Below, in pieces: positions 36,386-45,319 of a stretch of 64,000 nucleotides of DNA. The DNA is taken from contig NZ_JAJNMU010000028.1 of the NCBI RefSeq assembly GCF_022458865.1, positions 1 through 64,000 of the forward strand. Reading direction: 5' to 3'. Under the pieces are notes generated by a model. That model searched no databases. It was given only the letters and a program-made list of their open reading frames with translations, and was not told the origin of the DNA. Positions within the stretch are counted from its first letter, which is position 1. Every line of letters begins with the position of its first letter. The stretch is from Paenibacillus periandrae. Lineage in GTDB: Bacteria > Bacillota > Bacilli > Paenibacillales > NBRC-103111. The position numbers and the translations under genes were made by a program.

Positions 36386-37858
36386 TTAACTGCTTCCTTG
36401 CCTGACCTTCTCAAAGAAATGCTCACCACCGACCTGGCCTCCTTTAAGCACCAGCTCCAAACCATCAAACTGCGGATCATGGGAATAAGCTATGCATAAC
36501 GGAGCTCCCGGATCCAGCAATGCCTTGCATTCCAATGCGTAAATACCAAGCTCTCGCGTAATATAACCGGATGTATCTCCACCCGCAATCAGGATGCGGG
36601 AAAGACCAAGCTCAGCGATTAACCTGCGGGTCAGTACACCAAGAGCATTCCCTAATAATCGGCTGCTATCGTCAGCTTTTAAGCCTTGCTTCATAAGCGC
36701 TTCACGAATCATAGCGATGCTGCTATCGCTCGGACCCGCAGCCGTATACAAAATCATGCTTTTACCTTCGCTAATCGCCTGTTGAGCTTCATATTCCAGC
36801 TTGGCCAGCGCTTCTGCTGTCCGTTCAGTCTGGATCAGATCATGAACCGGAACCTGTATGCCGACAAAGCCCGCTTCCATAGCCACACGGATCTGTTTCT
36901 CAGTTACAGGTGAACAGCTGCCTGATACGACCAACAGCTGTTCAACCTTTCCAGCCGCTTCATGTTTTCTAATCAATGCAGCAGTGAGCCCATCTGCCTG
37001 CCAGCAGGCGCCAAGTGCGTATTCGACACCTGAGGAACCGATTACGAATAATCCGTCATCAGCTTCAGCCGCCTCAGCCCAGATTAATCGGCCTGCTGTC
37101 TCCAGCCTTGGCTCATCCAGCACATCAAAGAGCACAAGATCCGGCTGTTCATTGTGAACCAGGTTATGCAGTCTTTGTTCCACCTTTTCATAGATTCCGT
37201 CCAAGGCCAATAAGTCGAAGAGCGAGGTTTTAAGCAGGGTCTGCTTTTGCAAATGTTTAATTAGATCAGCCTCTGCCATCGGTGTCACGGGATGCTGTGA
37301 CATCGTAGGATGACGGTCAAGCCTGTGAACTGTATCTCCGGCAGCCGCAAAATGATTGCCAAATATCGTGTACCTGCGCAAATAAGGAACACCCGCGAGT
37401 AGAGGTATATAACGGCTGCCGAACACAGCCTTACCTATTTCTGCTGCCTTACCGATGCTTCCGGTATGAGGTGAGGAATCGAAAGTAGAACAGATTTTAT
37501 AGTGGGTGATAGCAGCTCCGGCGGTTTTAAGCGTCTCCAGCAGCGGACGCAGCTCGCGGTCCATTGCATCGGGAGAAAGTGATCTCCCTACACCCGCTAC
37601 TCCAAAGCATTGTACGTTCCGAAACTGTTCACTCAGCATAGTTTCTGTAGGGGGCTCTAGGAACAATACCGTGCTGAGACCCGCATGAAACAAAGACTCA
37701 AGGACATCTGTTGATCCTGTAAAATCGTCTCCATAGTAGCAGAGCAGACGCTTGACCTGTGAGCGAGATGGGATTGGTTCCACATCCATTGTTGATTGTA
37801 CATTCAAGCACTCGGATTGAGCTTGACCCGCTTTACGTTCATTATTATTTGTCTGCAT
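36386..37858 (-). CDS. DUF1537-family four-carbon/sugar-acid kinase
   Basis: A 490-residue cytosolic kinase. The N-terminal substrate domain carries YYGDDFTGSTDVLE (residues 41-54). The C-terminal nucleotide domain carries VVSGSCSPVTEKQI near 320, IAGGDTSGYI near 430 and the tail LKGGQVGGEHFFEKV. Known members phosphorylate acids such as D-threonate, D-erythronate, 3-oxo-tetronate and 3-oxo-isoapionate (OiaK). Here it lies 6 bp after a RuBisCO-like protein gene, matching the OiaK/OiaX pairing of D-apiose breakdown, so a branched or 3-oxo sugar acid is the best guess. It has about 35 poorly conserved N-terminal residues; a later start is possible. Last gene of cluster 3. Confidence 0.9.
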   Translation of the reverse strand: MQTNNNERKAGQAQSECLNVQSTMDVEPIPSRSQVKRLLCYYGDDFTGSTDVLESLFHAGLSTVLFLEPPTETMLSEQFRNVQCFGVAGVGRSLSPDAMDRELRPLLETLKTAGAAITHYKICSTFDSSPHTGSIGKAAEIGKAVFGSRYIPLLAGVPYLRRYTIFGNHFAAAGDTVHRLDRHPTMSQHPVTPMAEADLIKHLQKQTLLKTSLFDLLALDGIYEKVEQRLHNLVHNEQPDLVLFDVLDEPRLETAGRLIWAEAAEADDGLFVIGSSGVEYALGACWQADGLTAALIRKHEAAGKVEQLLVVSGSCSPVTEKQIRVAMEAGFVGIQVPVHDLIQTERTAEALAKLEYEAQQAISEGKSMILYTAAGPSDSSIAMIREALMKQGLKADDSSRLLGNALGVLTRRLIAELGLSRILIAGGDTSGYITRELGIYALECKALLDPGAPLCIAYSHDPQFDGLELVLKGGQVGGEHFFEKVRQGSS

Positions 37859-37864
37859 CTCCGG

Positions 37865-39124
37865 TCAACCTTTCCCGTACTTATCGATTGCATGCTGCAG
37901 GGCCGGATGCTGCTGGGCATACACTTCAAGTGGAATTCCCTGTACAGCCGCTTCCCAGCCCAGCTTCATACTTTCAAAACCGGCTGCTGGTCCGTCAGGG
38001 TGGGCCAGCATACCACCACCAGCCAGATGCATCACATCAACTGAGCCCACAGCACTGTAGGTTACAGGAGCCGTTCCCGCCCATTGCATGGATGAGACTA
38101 CTGGCATCGTTGTGTATCCGCCAAGTATAGGGGTTGTACAAGCATGAATGGAACGAGTAACCGATTCGTTGCTTTCATAAAACTTACTATTTAAACCATT
38201 TACATGCAGGTGATCCGCACCGGCAAGCCGGCACAGCTTTTGGTAGGCCGTGAATTCAATACCCAATAACGGGCAGCGCGTCAGCATCCCCCACTGGTTA
38301 CGATGACCATGGATGGGAACCTCGCTATAGCTATTCAGGGCAGCAAGACCAGAGAGCCCTACACTAAGTATACTAACCATCACGCAGTTGCCCCCTGCCC
38401 TCACGACAAGATCATGATTGCGCCGCAGCTCATCATAATCACCCGTAATATTGAAGGCATACATCAGCTTCTTTCCCGTGACATCCGCTGCACGCTCTAC
38501 TGCTTCCATGACTGCCTTTACCTTATGTTCAATGGGGGCAAAGGGCGGATTGGCATTTAATTCATCATCCTTGATAAAATCCATTCCCGCTTTTGCCAGT
38601 TTGCCAACCAAGCTCGACAGCTGTTCGGTGGTTAAACCTATGCTTGGTTTTACAATCGTCCCAAGAATAGGTCGGTCATGGACACCTGTGAGCCTTCGTG
38701 TTCCTGCAATACCGAATTTCGGACCTGGATAACGTGAAGTAAATGCCTCCGGCAGTTCTAGATCCATCAGTCGAAGACCCGACAGCTCTTGAAGCTCATA
38801 TAAATTTCCAGCAACAGCTGACAGCAGGTTCGGAATAGATGGGCCAAAATTGTGCAGCGGAAACGATACGGTTATGATGCCACGACGAAATCGCCCGTCA
38901 TGCGGAACAGGAATTTTTGCACCAGGCAAGGAAGGCGTAGCCACCTCCTCCAGAGCTTCGATCCGCTCTACCGTTGCTCCATAACGCTCCTTCAACTCAT
39001 CTGTCTCTCCTGGTACCGCTGTAAAGGTACCCGTGGATTGCTCTCCCGCAATAGTCGCCGCTGCACGCTCCAAGGAATAAGGGGTTTCTACCAAATATGT
39101 CGCTTTCACTCGTTCCTGATTCAA
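37865..39124 (-). CDS. RuBisCO-like protein (OiaX-like)
   Basis: A 419-residue member of the RuBisCO large-chain superfamily. The catalytic set is largely kept: GTIVKPSIG with K159 (equivalent to Lys175), the metal-carbamate site DFIKDDE with K185, D187 and E188 (Lys201/Asp203/Glu204), the histidine of IHGHRNQWG, and a loop-6 lysine in HVNGLNSKF near 314. The family name RLP covers non-carbon-fixing enolases, isomerases and the 3-oxo-isoapionate 4-phosphate decarboxylase OiaX. With a DUF1537 kinase 6 bp downstream and no methionine-salvage genes nearby, an OiaX-like decarboxylase acting on a phosphorylated 3-oxo sugar acid is inferred. Carbon fixation is unlikely, since no phosphoribulokinase is seen. 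Confidence 0.92.
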   Translation of the reverse strand: MNQERVKATYLVETPYSLERAAATIAGEQSTGTFTAVPGETDELKERYGATVERIEALEEVATPSLPGAKIPVPHDGRFRRGIITVSFPLHNFGPSIPNLLSAVAGNLYELQELSGLRLMDLELPEAFTSRYPGPKFGIAGTRRLTGVHDRPILGTIVKPSIGLTTEQLSSLVGKLAKAGMDFIKDDELNANPPFAPIEHKVKAVMEAVERAADVTGKKLMYAFNITGDYDELRRNHDLVVRAGGNCVMVSILSVGLSGLAALNSYSEVPIHGHRNQWGMLTRCPLLGIEFTAYQKLCRLAGADHLHVNGLNSKFYESNESVTRSIHACTTPILGGYTTMPVVSSMQWAGTAPVTYSAVGSVDVMHLAGGGMLAHPDGPAAGFESMKLGWEAAVQGIPLEVYAQQHPALQHAIDKYGKG

Positions 39125-39149
39125 TGGTTCTCCTCCAATACTCTTATCT

Positions 39150-39830
39150 CTATGCAGTCGGTTCGGCTGCCTCAGCTGCTGCCAGTACAGCTTTTACTGC
39201 TTCAACACCCATCCGCGGCGAAGACAAAACGGGCTTACCGGTCACTTCGGCAAGTGTCTTCTCCATTCTAGCCATTGAGCCCTGTGCCAGCACAAGAACG
39301 TCCGCTTCAGCCGCGATCCGCTTGGCCGTTTCCAGCAAAATCCGGTCATGCTCCTCGGGACGTCCACCTACCAGCGCATCGAATGCACCATCGGCAAGTC
39401 CGTTAACTAGTGTAACCTGTTTACCTGCCAGGTCCGCTTGCTTGCGAATCAACCGTATTGTCGGCTCCAAGGTCGACGGCAGTGTAGCCAATACCCCAAT
39501 ACGCTCGTAACTGAGAGCTGCTTTGGCCGCCATCGACTCATCAATCTTCACAATTGGCACACCAATCAAACGTCGAGCATCATCGGCGACTTCACCTACG
39601 GAGGAGCACGTATTCAGAATAACATCCGCTCCCATTTCTTCCCCATGGTGAAAATATTGCACCAATCTTCGCGCTACGCCTGGTGGCACATGGCCTGCCT
39701 TCACCACATCACCGATCAGACTGTCGTCGATGATATTAACTAGCCGGACGTTCGGCAGAACCTCTTTAAATACCGCCTTCAGCGGGTCGGCCAGCCCTTG
39801 ACCGGTATATACAGCTACTACGGTTTTCAT
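39150..39830 (-). CDS. Asp/Glu racemase superfamily protein with a single catalytic Cys
   Basis: A 226-residue two-domain protein of the Asp/Glu/hydantoin racemase superfamily. The first catalytic cysteine is present (C75 in ILNTCSSVGE). The second, normally in a loop after strand VLVLA, is replaced (AQGSMAR, G184/S185). Loss of one cysteine is what separates arylmalonate decarboxylase from true racemases, so a decarboxylase or one-sided isomerase is plausible. The gene is 26 bp upstream of the RuBisCO-like gene and 43 bp after a GH127-like gene, so it probably acts on an intermediate of the same sugar-acid path. The substrate is unknown. Confidence 0.85.
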   Translation of the reverse strand: MKTVVAVYTGQGLADPLKAVFKEVLPNVRLVNIIDDSLIGDVVKAGHVPPGVARRLVQYFHHGEEMGADVILNTCSSVGEVADDARRLIGVPIVKIDESMAAKAALSYERIGVLATLPSTLEPTIRLIRKQADLAGKQVTLVNGLADGAFDALVGGRPEEHDRILLETAKRIAAEADVLVLAQGSMARMEKTLAEVTGKPVLSSPRMGVEAVKAVLAAAEAAEPTA

Positions 39831-39872
39831 ATCGATATGCCTCCAGAACAGTTTATTTTTTTACGTGAAGGG

Positions 39873-41633
39873 TTACCACACAAACTCGTTATCCAGCCGA
39901 CGGTAGTCACCCTCGCGCATAGGCGCTTCATTATATACCTTACGCCCGCTGTATAGCGGCTTCTTCGTTCCTTGCGGTGTAATACCGACGACATCATCGC
40001 CGCGCCACTGCGTCTCGAACGTTTGTCCGACTGCATTTTCCAGCGTACGGCGATAGCTGAGCGGGAACGTTACCGTAATGGTCTCTCCAGCAACAGCGGG
40101 TCCGAGGACCAGAAAATGCTTGTTCACCCATCTGCTCTCCTCATTGCCTTTACCTTCCGTTTCAACACCATCAAGGCTGCGGGTAAACCGAATTTTCGTA
40201 AAACCGGCCCATTCCGGAATCCGAATCAATAGCCGTGGGATATCCATATGAACATCAATGACGACTTTACCCTCATGCGGCAGGTAACTGCTGACATCAA
40301 GCCATTTGGAGCCCCGGTTCAGCAGGAAATTGATGCTGACCGTCCCGTTCTTCTCCGTCACGCTGTTGCTCCAGCCCATGAATAGCCCCCGTGTACCCGA
40401 TCCGAGGCAGCATATTTGCAAATCACTTGTATGTCCCCGGCCCTCATTCACATCACAGACAAAATCATTGGGTGCCGAATATCCGGCGAATGCGCCTCTG
40501 GTACGTTTACCTACTTGAAAATAAGTCGTATGAGCATGAATATCGTTGGATTGATCATCCGAATCCTCAACCCAATCGAGATCCAATAACTGTGATTCCG
40601 CCAAGTGGTTGCGCAGGAATCTTTCGACCACACCCCAATACTCCACATAACCGCTCTTCGCCAGCGTAATTCCGGTAGCGATCAAATCGACCAATGAGCA
40701 GGTCTCGTGCTCGTAGGCTTGCTCATGCAAATCTCCGGGTGTCCAGCCGAAGGCTGTGGATTTGGTCAGCGCCCAATCGTAGCACTTTTTCACCCAGCTG
40801 ATCATTGCCGCATCTCCGGTGAAGGCGCCAAACCGTGCTATCGCATCCAAAGTACCGATACGTGTGTGAAAATGACCGCTGCGATAGGCGAGTGAATCGT
40901 TAAAGCTGCCATCTTGATTGAAAACACCGCTACGCTCGATAATTAGGGCTGTAAAAAATTGACATAAATCAAATGCATCCTGGTTGCCCGTCAGCTCGTG
41001 ATATTTTAAGAGCGGCATCACCAGCCGTCCGCAAAAGGCAGCTGGATCTGGCGCCAGCCGCAGCTGGATACCGTTGGCAGAAGGCCAGCCTGTTTCTTTA
41101 TACTCTGAAGCGGGGTAGTACCAGACGTCACGCTCCTTGATTGCAATCCGCTTCAATGCAGCTACATGTCGATCCGCCGCTTCCTTAACCGCCACATCGC
41201 CTGTTTCCATAAACCAGGTCGTCAACGATAAAATAACGGCGCGTTGATCGATCAGATTGGCGTTCGGCTCCCAATTCCGGGTCGGATTGATCTGGCGATA
41301 GCTCATCCCGTCTTCCTTGAAGAAAGATAGCAGATTGGCCCGATAACGTGCCTCCACCTCTGCACCGAAGGTTTCACCTGACATATGGCGGGCAAGGATC
41401 AGTCCGTCAATCATTCTGCCATGTGAGGAACCGTAATCCCAATCTCCATGCGACATTTTTGACGGTTTATGCATCAAGTCCGCTCCGAAAAAGGGAATGT
41501 AATTATGATCGCTATCGGCCATGCCTACCATCGCATTAATGGCAGCACGCGCACGCTCCTCCAGCATAAGCGTATCCGGGATCCATCGTTTATGATCATC
41601 CCTGTTCAAATTATCGTTTTTTACAGTGTCCAC
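39873..41633 (-). CDS. GH127-like (DUF1680-type) glycosidase with Cys-Zn motif
   Basis: A 586-residue protein, probably starting at GTG 41633 with GGGAGAG 7 bases upstream. A helical toroid (about 60-430) is followed by beta-sandwich domains. E310 and C312 in YEHETCSLVD and the pair C408-C409 in DLQICCLGSG match the Glu, Cys, Cys-Cys zinc set of GH127 beta-L-arabinofuranosidase, where one of the paired cysteines is the nucleophile. No signal peptide, so it acts on imported oligosaccharides. It is the first enzyme after the regulator gene of cluster 3. An arabinofuranosidase-type role is inferred; related families GH142 and GH146 are alternatives. Confidence 0.8.
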   Translation of the reverse strand: MDTVKNDNLNRDDHKRWIPDTLMLEERARAAINAMVGMADSDHNYIPFFGADLMHKPSKMSHGDWDYGSSHGRMIDGLILARHMSGETFGAEVEARYRANLLSFFKEDGMSYRQINPTRNWEPNANLIDQRAVILSLTTWFMETGDVAVKEAADRHVAALKRIAIKERDVWYYPASEYKETGWPSANGIQLRLAPDPAAFCGRLVMPLLKYHELTGNQDAFDLCQFFTALIIERSGVFNQDGSFNDSLAYRSGHFHTRIGTLDAIARFGAFTGDAAMISWVKKCYDWALTKSTAFGWTPGDLHEQAYEHETCSLVDLIATGITLAKSGYVEYWGVVERFLRNHLAESQLLDLDWVEDSDDQSNDIHAHTTYFQVGKRTRGAFAGYSAPNDFVCDVNEGRGHTSDLQICCLGSGTRGLFMGWSNSVTEKNGTVSINFLLNRGSKWLDVSSYLPHEGKVVIDVHMDIPRLLIRIPEWAGFTKIRFTRSLDGVETEGKGNEESRWVNKHFLVLGPAVAGETITVTFPLSYRRTLENAVGQTFETQWRGDDVVGITPQGTKKPLYSGRKVYNEAPMREGDYRRLDNEFVW

Positions 41634-41652
41634 AGTTGTTCTCTCCCTATTT

Positions 41653-41706
41653 TTAAAAGTCGGGTGAATAAGTCTCGCTGCGCTCGTTTCTTCACCGGAC
41701 TTTTAA
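41653..41706. repeat. Imperfect inverted repeat at the end of the YesN gene
   Basis: Arms TTAAAAGTCGGGTGAA (41653-41668) and TTCACCGGACTTTTAA (41691-41706) match at 15 of 16 positions around a 22-base loop. The repeat covers the regulator's stop codon and the spacer before the GH127-like gene. It lacks a long T-run on either side, so an mRNA processing or attenuation role is more likely than full termination. Confidence 0.6.
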
Positions 41707-43286
41707 GTAATTTCGGCTAATATTCGGTAGTCACCAATCGTCATCCCGGTTTTTTTCTTAAAAATTTGACTGAAATAACGATAATCCTCGTAACCAACCA
41801 TTTGAGCGATCTCGTAATTTTTATATTTCGACAGCTTCATAAGCTCCTTGGATTTGTTAATCCGAATATCCATCAAATAATCAACGAAGTTGTGGCCGGT
41901 CGTTTTTTTAAACAAACGGCTTAAGTAGTCGGTATTCATATAGTGACTAGTGGCTATCTGATGCAGTGAAAGAGGCTGGTCATAATGGGATTCAATTAAT
42001 TTTTGCACCTCTCGAACCACCTTCTCTCCCTGCTTCTCACCCGAGCGTGAATAATAAGTCAGCACATGAGGAAGGATTTCCTTGTCGAAAATCGACTTGA
42101 CCGAAGCTGCATCATTGCGGTGCTGAATGATTTCCGTGTACATCAGTGGATTTTTGCCGCATACCTCCTGAAGCCTTGTATCTGTGGCCCGCAGCTGTTT
42201 TTCAATAGAGTGGATAAGTAAAATAGCACTCCGCTGCATATGATCCACGGTCATCGTATCTTTACTGAATGCAGTAAACAGCTGTTCGAATTCTTGTCCG
42301 GCTGCTTCTTTATTGCCCATATGGAGCGATAGTAAAAAGGCGTTTTCTTTTTCTTGCGGGTACAGGTCCATTGAAGACTCGGAATCATGCCCTGTAAAGA
42401 GAATGGTTCCAGCCGCGCACAAGCTTTTGTTCTTTAAAGTACGTCTGGCTTCCAAATAGGCTTCCCTCAGGTGCTGAAGCTTTGTTCTTTTTTCACTGAT
42501 ACCAAAGCTGTAGCCGTGGTGATCGGCCTGCTTCAACACCGTCTGAAGCGACAGATTGAGCTTCACAATTTCCTCTTGCTGCAAGCGCGCTCCTGCAATG
42601 ATCATCACCAATTCCCTGGAATCATCTGGAGCCGTCGTTACTACATAGTTCCAGCGTCCTCCAAACAGGAACGGCCGGGTTCGATTCAACTGCTCCCGAA
42701 GTGGCTGCAAAAGCTTCGCTTGCTCCGAGCACTCCCGGAATATATCCGGCTGCCCTACAAGCACGAAGGATTCACTTGTTGTCCACTCTTTAGGAAGCTG
42801 TGAGTACTCCTGATCATCAGACCCTCCGCCTTCGGCATCCGCTTGAAACAAAATTCGCTGCAGCCAATCCTCCCTATGATCCAGAGAAGATTGTCGCTTC
42901 TCGTTCTCACGTTTGGCTAATTCAGAAGTTGCTTTTTCCAGCAGCGCAGCGAGCTCCTCCTTCTTGACCGGTTTCAATAAATAATCGAAAGCTTTATGAC
43001 GAATGGCCTCCTTCGTATATTCAAAGTCTGAATATCCGCTGACCACAACAGTCAGGAGCTCAGGCATATCGCGATTCAGCAAAGCAATTAGCTCTTTGCC
43101 ATCCATACCTGGCATCCGCATATCCAGGAACAGAAGGTCCGGCTTCTGTTTAAGCGCGATCATATACGCCTCCTGTCCATCTCCCGCCTCTCCCACAAGT
43201 TCGAGTCCAAATTGATCCCATGGAATCGATTGAATCAGCCCTCTACGGATCCAACGCTCATCGTCGACAACCACGACTTTCCACAT
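41703..43286 (-). CDS. Response regulator, YesN type (REC plus AraC)
   Basis: A 527-residue regulator paired with the kinase at 46779. The receiver domain (about 1-120) shows VVDDE near residue 6, the phospho-acceptor D55 in FLDMRMPGMDG, and K in LLKPVK. A linker of about 280 residues is followed by the AraC DNA-binding domain (about 425-527; LHQIATSHYMNTDYLSRLF, NYEIAQMVGYEDYRYFSQIF). It lies just after the permease genes of cluster 3 and should activate the adjacent transport and enzyme genes. Confidence 0.93.
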   Translation of the reverse strand: MWKVVVVDDERWIRRGLIQSIPWDQFGLELVGEAGDGQEAYMIALKQKPDLLFLDMRMPGMDGKELIALLNRDMPELLTVVVSGYSDFEYTKEAIRHKAFDYLLKPVKKEELAALLEKATSELAKRENEKRQSSLDHREDWLQRILFQADAEGGGSDDQEYSQLPKEWTTSESFVLVGQPDIFRECSEQAKLLQPLREQLNRTRPFLFGGRWNYVVTTAPDDSRELVMIIAGARLQQEEIVKLNLSLQTVLKQADHHGYSFGISEKRTKLQHLREAYLEARRTLKNKSLCAAGTILFTGHDSESSMDLYPQEKENAFLLSLHMGNKEAAGQEFEQLFTAFSKDTMTVDHMQRSAILLIHSIEKQLRATDTRLQEVCGKNPLMYTEIIQHRNDAASVKSIFDKEILPHVLTYYSRSGEKQGEKVVREVQKLIESHYDQPLSLHQIATSHYMNTDYLSRLFKKTTGHNFVDYLMDIRINKSKELMKLSKYKNYEIAQMVGYEDYRYFSQIFKKKTGMTIGDYRILAEIT

Positions 43287-43326
43287 GGCTGGACCTCCTT
43301 TCTAAGCAAAAGTAATTTGAATCCGA

Positions 43327-44193
43327 TTACCCTTTCATAGACCCCGCCGTTAATCCGTCGATAATATATCTTTGCAGCAGCAGGTATATGACCAATATGG
43401 GAGCTACAACAATAACCATAAAGGCGAACACAACACCCCAATTCGTACTGAACATCGTAACAAAATTAAATATCGAAAGCACCAAGGTCCACTTCGTACT
43501 GTCCGTCATTAAGTAAAAGGGTCCGAAGAAATCGTTCCATACCGAGACCATCACCACAATCGTAACCGTTACCAGCACGGTCATCAGCAGCGGCAGAATG
43601 ATTTGAGCATACAGTCGGAAATAGCCACACCCCTCCAACAGCGCCGCTTCATCAAGCTCCCGCGGAATCGATTTCATAAATCCGACCAAGAGAAATACCG
43701 AGAAGGGCAGCAATACAGCCGTGTAATACATAATCAAACTAAAATAAGTTCCTTTGATATGCAGGTCACCCATCAGTTTGATGGTCGGTATGATCGACAC
43801 CGGCACAATTAAGCCCATAATGAACATATAAAAAGAACCGCGCAGAAATTTGGAATCTCTCCGCTGAATAATAAACGCAGCCATGGAGGCAAATACATTG
43901 ACACACACCACGGTAAGACCAGAAATCAACAGGCTGTTGGAAAATCCGCGCATAATATGACCTTGATTGAACACTTCCTTATAATTATCGAACTGCCAAA
44001 CCGTAGGAAGCGATAGTGCGAACAAGGCGGATTCACGTATACCCTTGAACGAATTGACCAGAATCATCAGGAAAGGGATCAGAATGAGCAGCGCCAAAGC
44101 AATCGCCACCAATTCAAGCACAATCAGTCCCAGACGCCGCTTAGGCTTATAGCTTTTGACCATTTGCCTCTGTACAGCTTGTTCTGTGATCAC
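43327..44193 (-). CDS. Sugar ABC transporter permease, MalG type
   Basis: A 288-residue CUT1 permease with six membrane helices, the first at about 24-47 (LVAIALALLILIPFLMILV). The coupling loop is EAALLEGCGYFRLYAQIILPL near residue 190, and the C-terminus is RYIIDGLTAGSMKG. It overlaps its partner's end by 4 bp (ATGA), so the two subunits are made together. The ATPase is not encoded here. Confidence 0.93.
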   Translation of the reverse strand: MITEQAVQRQMVKSYKPKRRLGLIVLELVAIALALLILIPFLMILVNSFKGIRESALFALSLPTVWQFDNYKEVFNQGHIMRGFSNSLLISGLTVVCVNVFASMAAFIIQRRDSKFLRGSFYMFIMGLIVPVSIIPTIKLMGDLHIKGTYFSLIMYYTAVLLPFSVFLLVGFMKSIPRELDEAALLEGCGYFRLYAQIILPLLMTVLVTVTIVVMVSVWNDFFGPFYLMTDSTKWTLVLSIFNFVTMFSTNWGVVFAFMVIVVAPILVIYLLLQRYIIDGLTAGSMKG

Positions 44194-45059
44194 ATCTCCA
44201 CCTCCCTTTTCTTCATCACAGCGAGCACAGGTATTCCCACAGCACTTACGAGCAGGAACAGCATAATGTTGATTGCCGTGGCATAACCGAACTCACCCGT
44301 ACTGAACATCCCTCGTATATAAGTGAAGAACACTTCCGTTGTATAGCCGGGTCCACCCTCGGTCAGCACCATGACCATTTCGAATACCTTCATCGAGCCG
44401 ATCATCGAGAGCAGTACATTCACGGTAAAGGCAGGAGCCAGCAGCGGAAATACGATATTGCGGAAACGTCTCCAATAATTAGCACCGTCAATGGACGAGC
44501 TTTCAATCAGATCTTTCGGAATAAACTGCAGCCCTGCCAAGTATACAACCATCGAGAATCCAGCAACACGCCAAAGATCGGTCACGATAATAGAAAACAA
44601 AGCGTAGCTTGGATCATTCAGCCAATCGTGCGAGAGGAACCCAAGCCCCGTACTCTTCAACACCACGTTCACAATACCATGCTCAGGATGATAAATGGCA
44701 CGAAAAATATAGCCGATAACGAGAGGCGCGATCACGTAAGGCAGGAAAAATATCATTCTCAGTAAATTGCGCAGCTTCAGTGCCTCATTCAAAATCAAAG
44801 CCAGACCCAAACCGATAACGTTCTGCATAACCGTAACTACCGCCGCAAAAATCAACGTATTAGAGAAAGCTGTTGCCAATCTCGGCTCCTTCATCAGCTC
44901 TTTATAATTATCCAAGCCGATAAATTTGATGTTCGGCGCGTTGATGTTCCAATCAGTAAAGCTGTAATAAAATCCAATTATGGTCGGTGTAATAAAAAAT
45001 AACAGGAAAACAGCGAGCGCAGGAAATGAAAAATAGAGTGGATACTTATTTTTCCCCAT
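44190..45059 (-). CDS. Sugar ABC transporter permease, MalF type
   Basis: A 289-residue CUT1 permease. Six membrane helices are predicted, with the first at about 10-30 (PALAVFLLFFITPTIIGFYYSF). The coupling loop is ESSSIDGANYWRRFRNIVFP near residue 188, with the family signature LTEGGPGYTTEV after it. The gene follows the binding protein gene, separated by a 157-bp palindrome. Confidence 0.93.
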   Translation of the reverse strand: MGKNKYPLYFSFPALAVFLLFFITPTIIGFYYSFTDWNINAPNIKFIGLDNYKELMKEPRLATAFSNTLIFAAVVTVMQNVIGLGLALILNEALKLRNLLRMIFFLPYVIAPLVIGYIFRAIYHPEHGIVNVVLKSTGLGFLSHDWLNDPSYALFSIIVTDLWRVAGFSMVVYLAGLQFIPKDLIESSSIDGANYWRRFRNIVFPLLAPAFTVNVLLSMIGSMKVFEMVMVLTEGGPGYTTEVFFTYIRGMFSTGEFGYATAINIMLFLLVSAVGIPVLAVMKKREVEM

Positions 45060-45152
45060 GTCTTCACCTCCTCAAAATTTTTGAAGAAAATTCGTTTGTT
45101 AAGCATTTGTTTAAGAGCTTTTGAACTTCTCTCTACCCCTTACTAAATCTCT

Positions 45153-45309
45153 GGTGAATAAGGAGCGGAGCGGCCGTAGTGTTCTGGAGAAGCGTTAGTG
45201 TTCGCCTTTGTTCAAGGATTTCCACCTCTAAATCATTCATATCATCAGGAAATCCTTGAACAACAGCGATCGTAGGAACACTATGGCCGCGCAGCAGATC
45301 GCATTCACC
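45153..45309. repeat. 157-bp imperfect palindrome between binding protein and permease genes
   Basis: Inner arms TTGTTCAAGGATTTCC (45208-45223) and its exact complement at 45248-45263 surround a 24-base loop. Further out GCGGCCGTAGTGTTC (45170-45184) pairs with 45276-45290 with one mismatch, and GGTGAAT (45153-45159) pairs with ATTCACC (45303-45309). It begins 11 bases after the binding protein stop codon. It could act like the REP hairpins between malE and malF, protecting the upstream mRNA and lowering permease output, or be a mobile palindromic repeat. Confidence 0.85.
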
Positions 45310-45319
45310 TACCTACCTC

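Noticed and set aside
37865..39124. RuBisCO-like gene as evidence for carbon fixation
   Set aside because: No phosphoribulokinase or small subunit is seen, loop regions differ from true RuBisCO, and the operon is catabolic.
37865..39124. RuBisCO-like protein as methionine-salvage enolase (MtnW)
   Set aside because: No methionine-salvage genes are nearby and the kinase partner is a DUF1537 sugar-acid kinase; only phylogeny can exclude it fully.
41653..41706. Inverted repeat as a rho-independent terminator of the YesN gene
   Set aside because: The stem overlaps the stop codon and is followed by A-rich, not T-rich, sequence on the minus strand.
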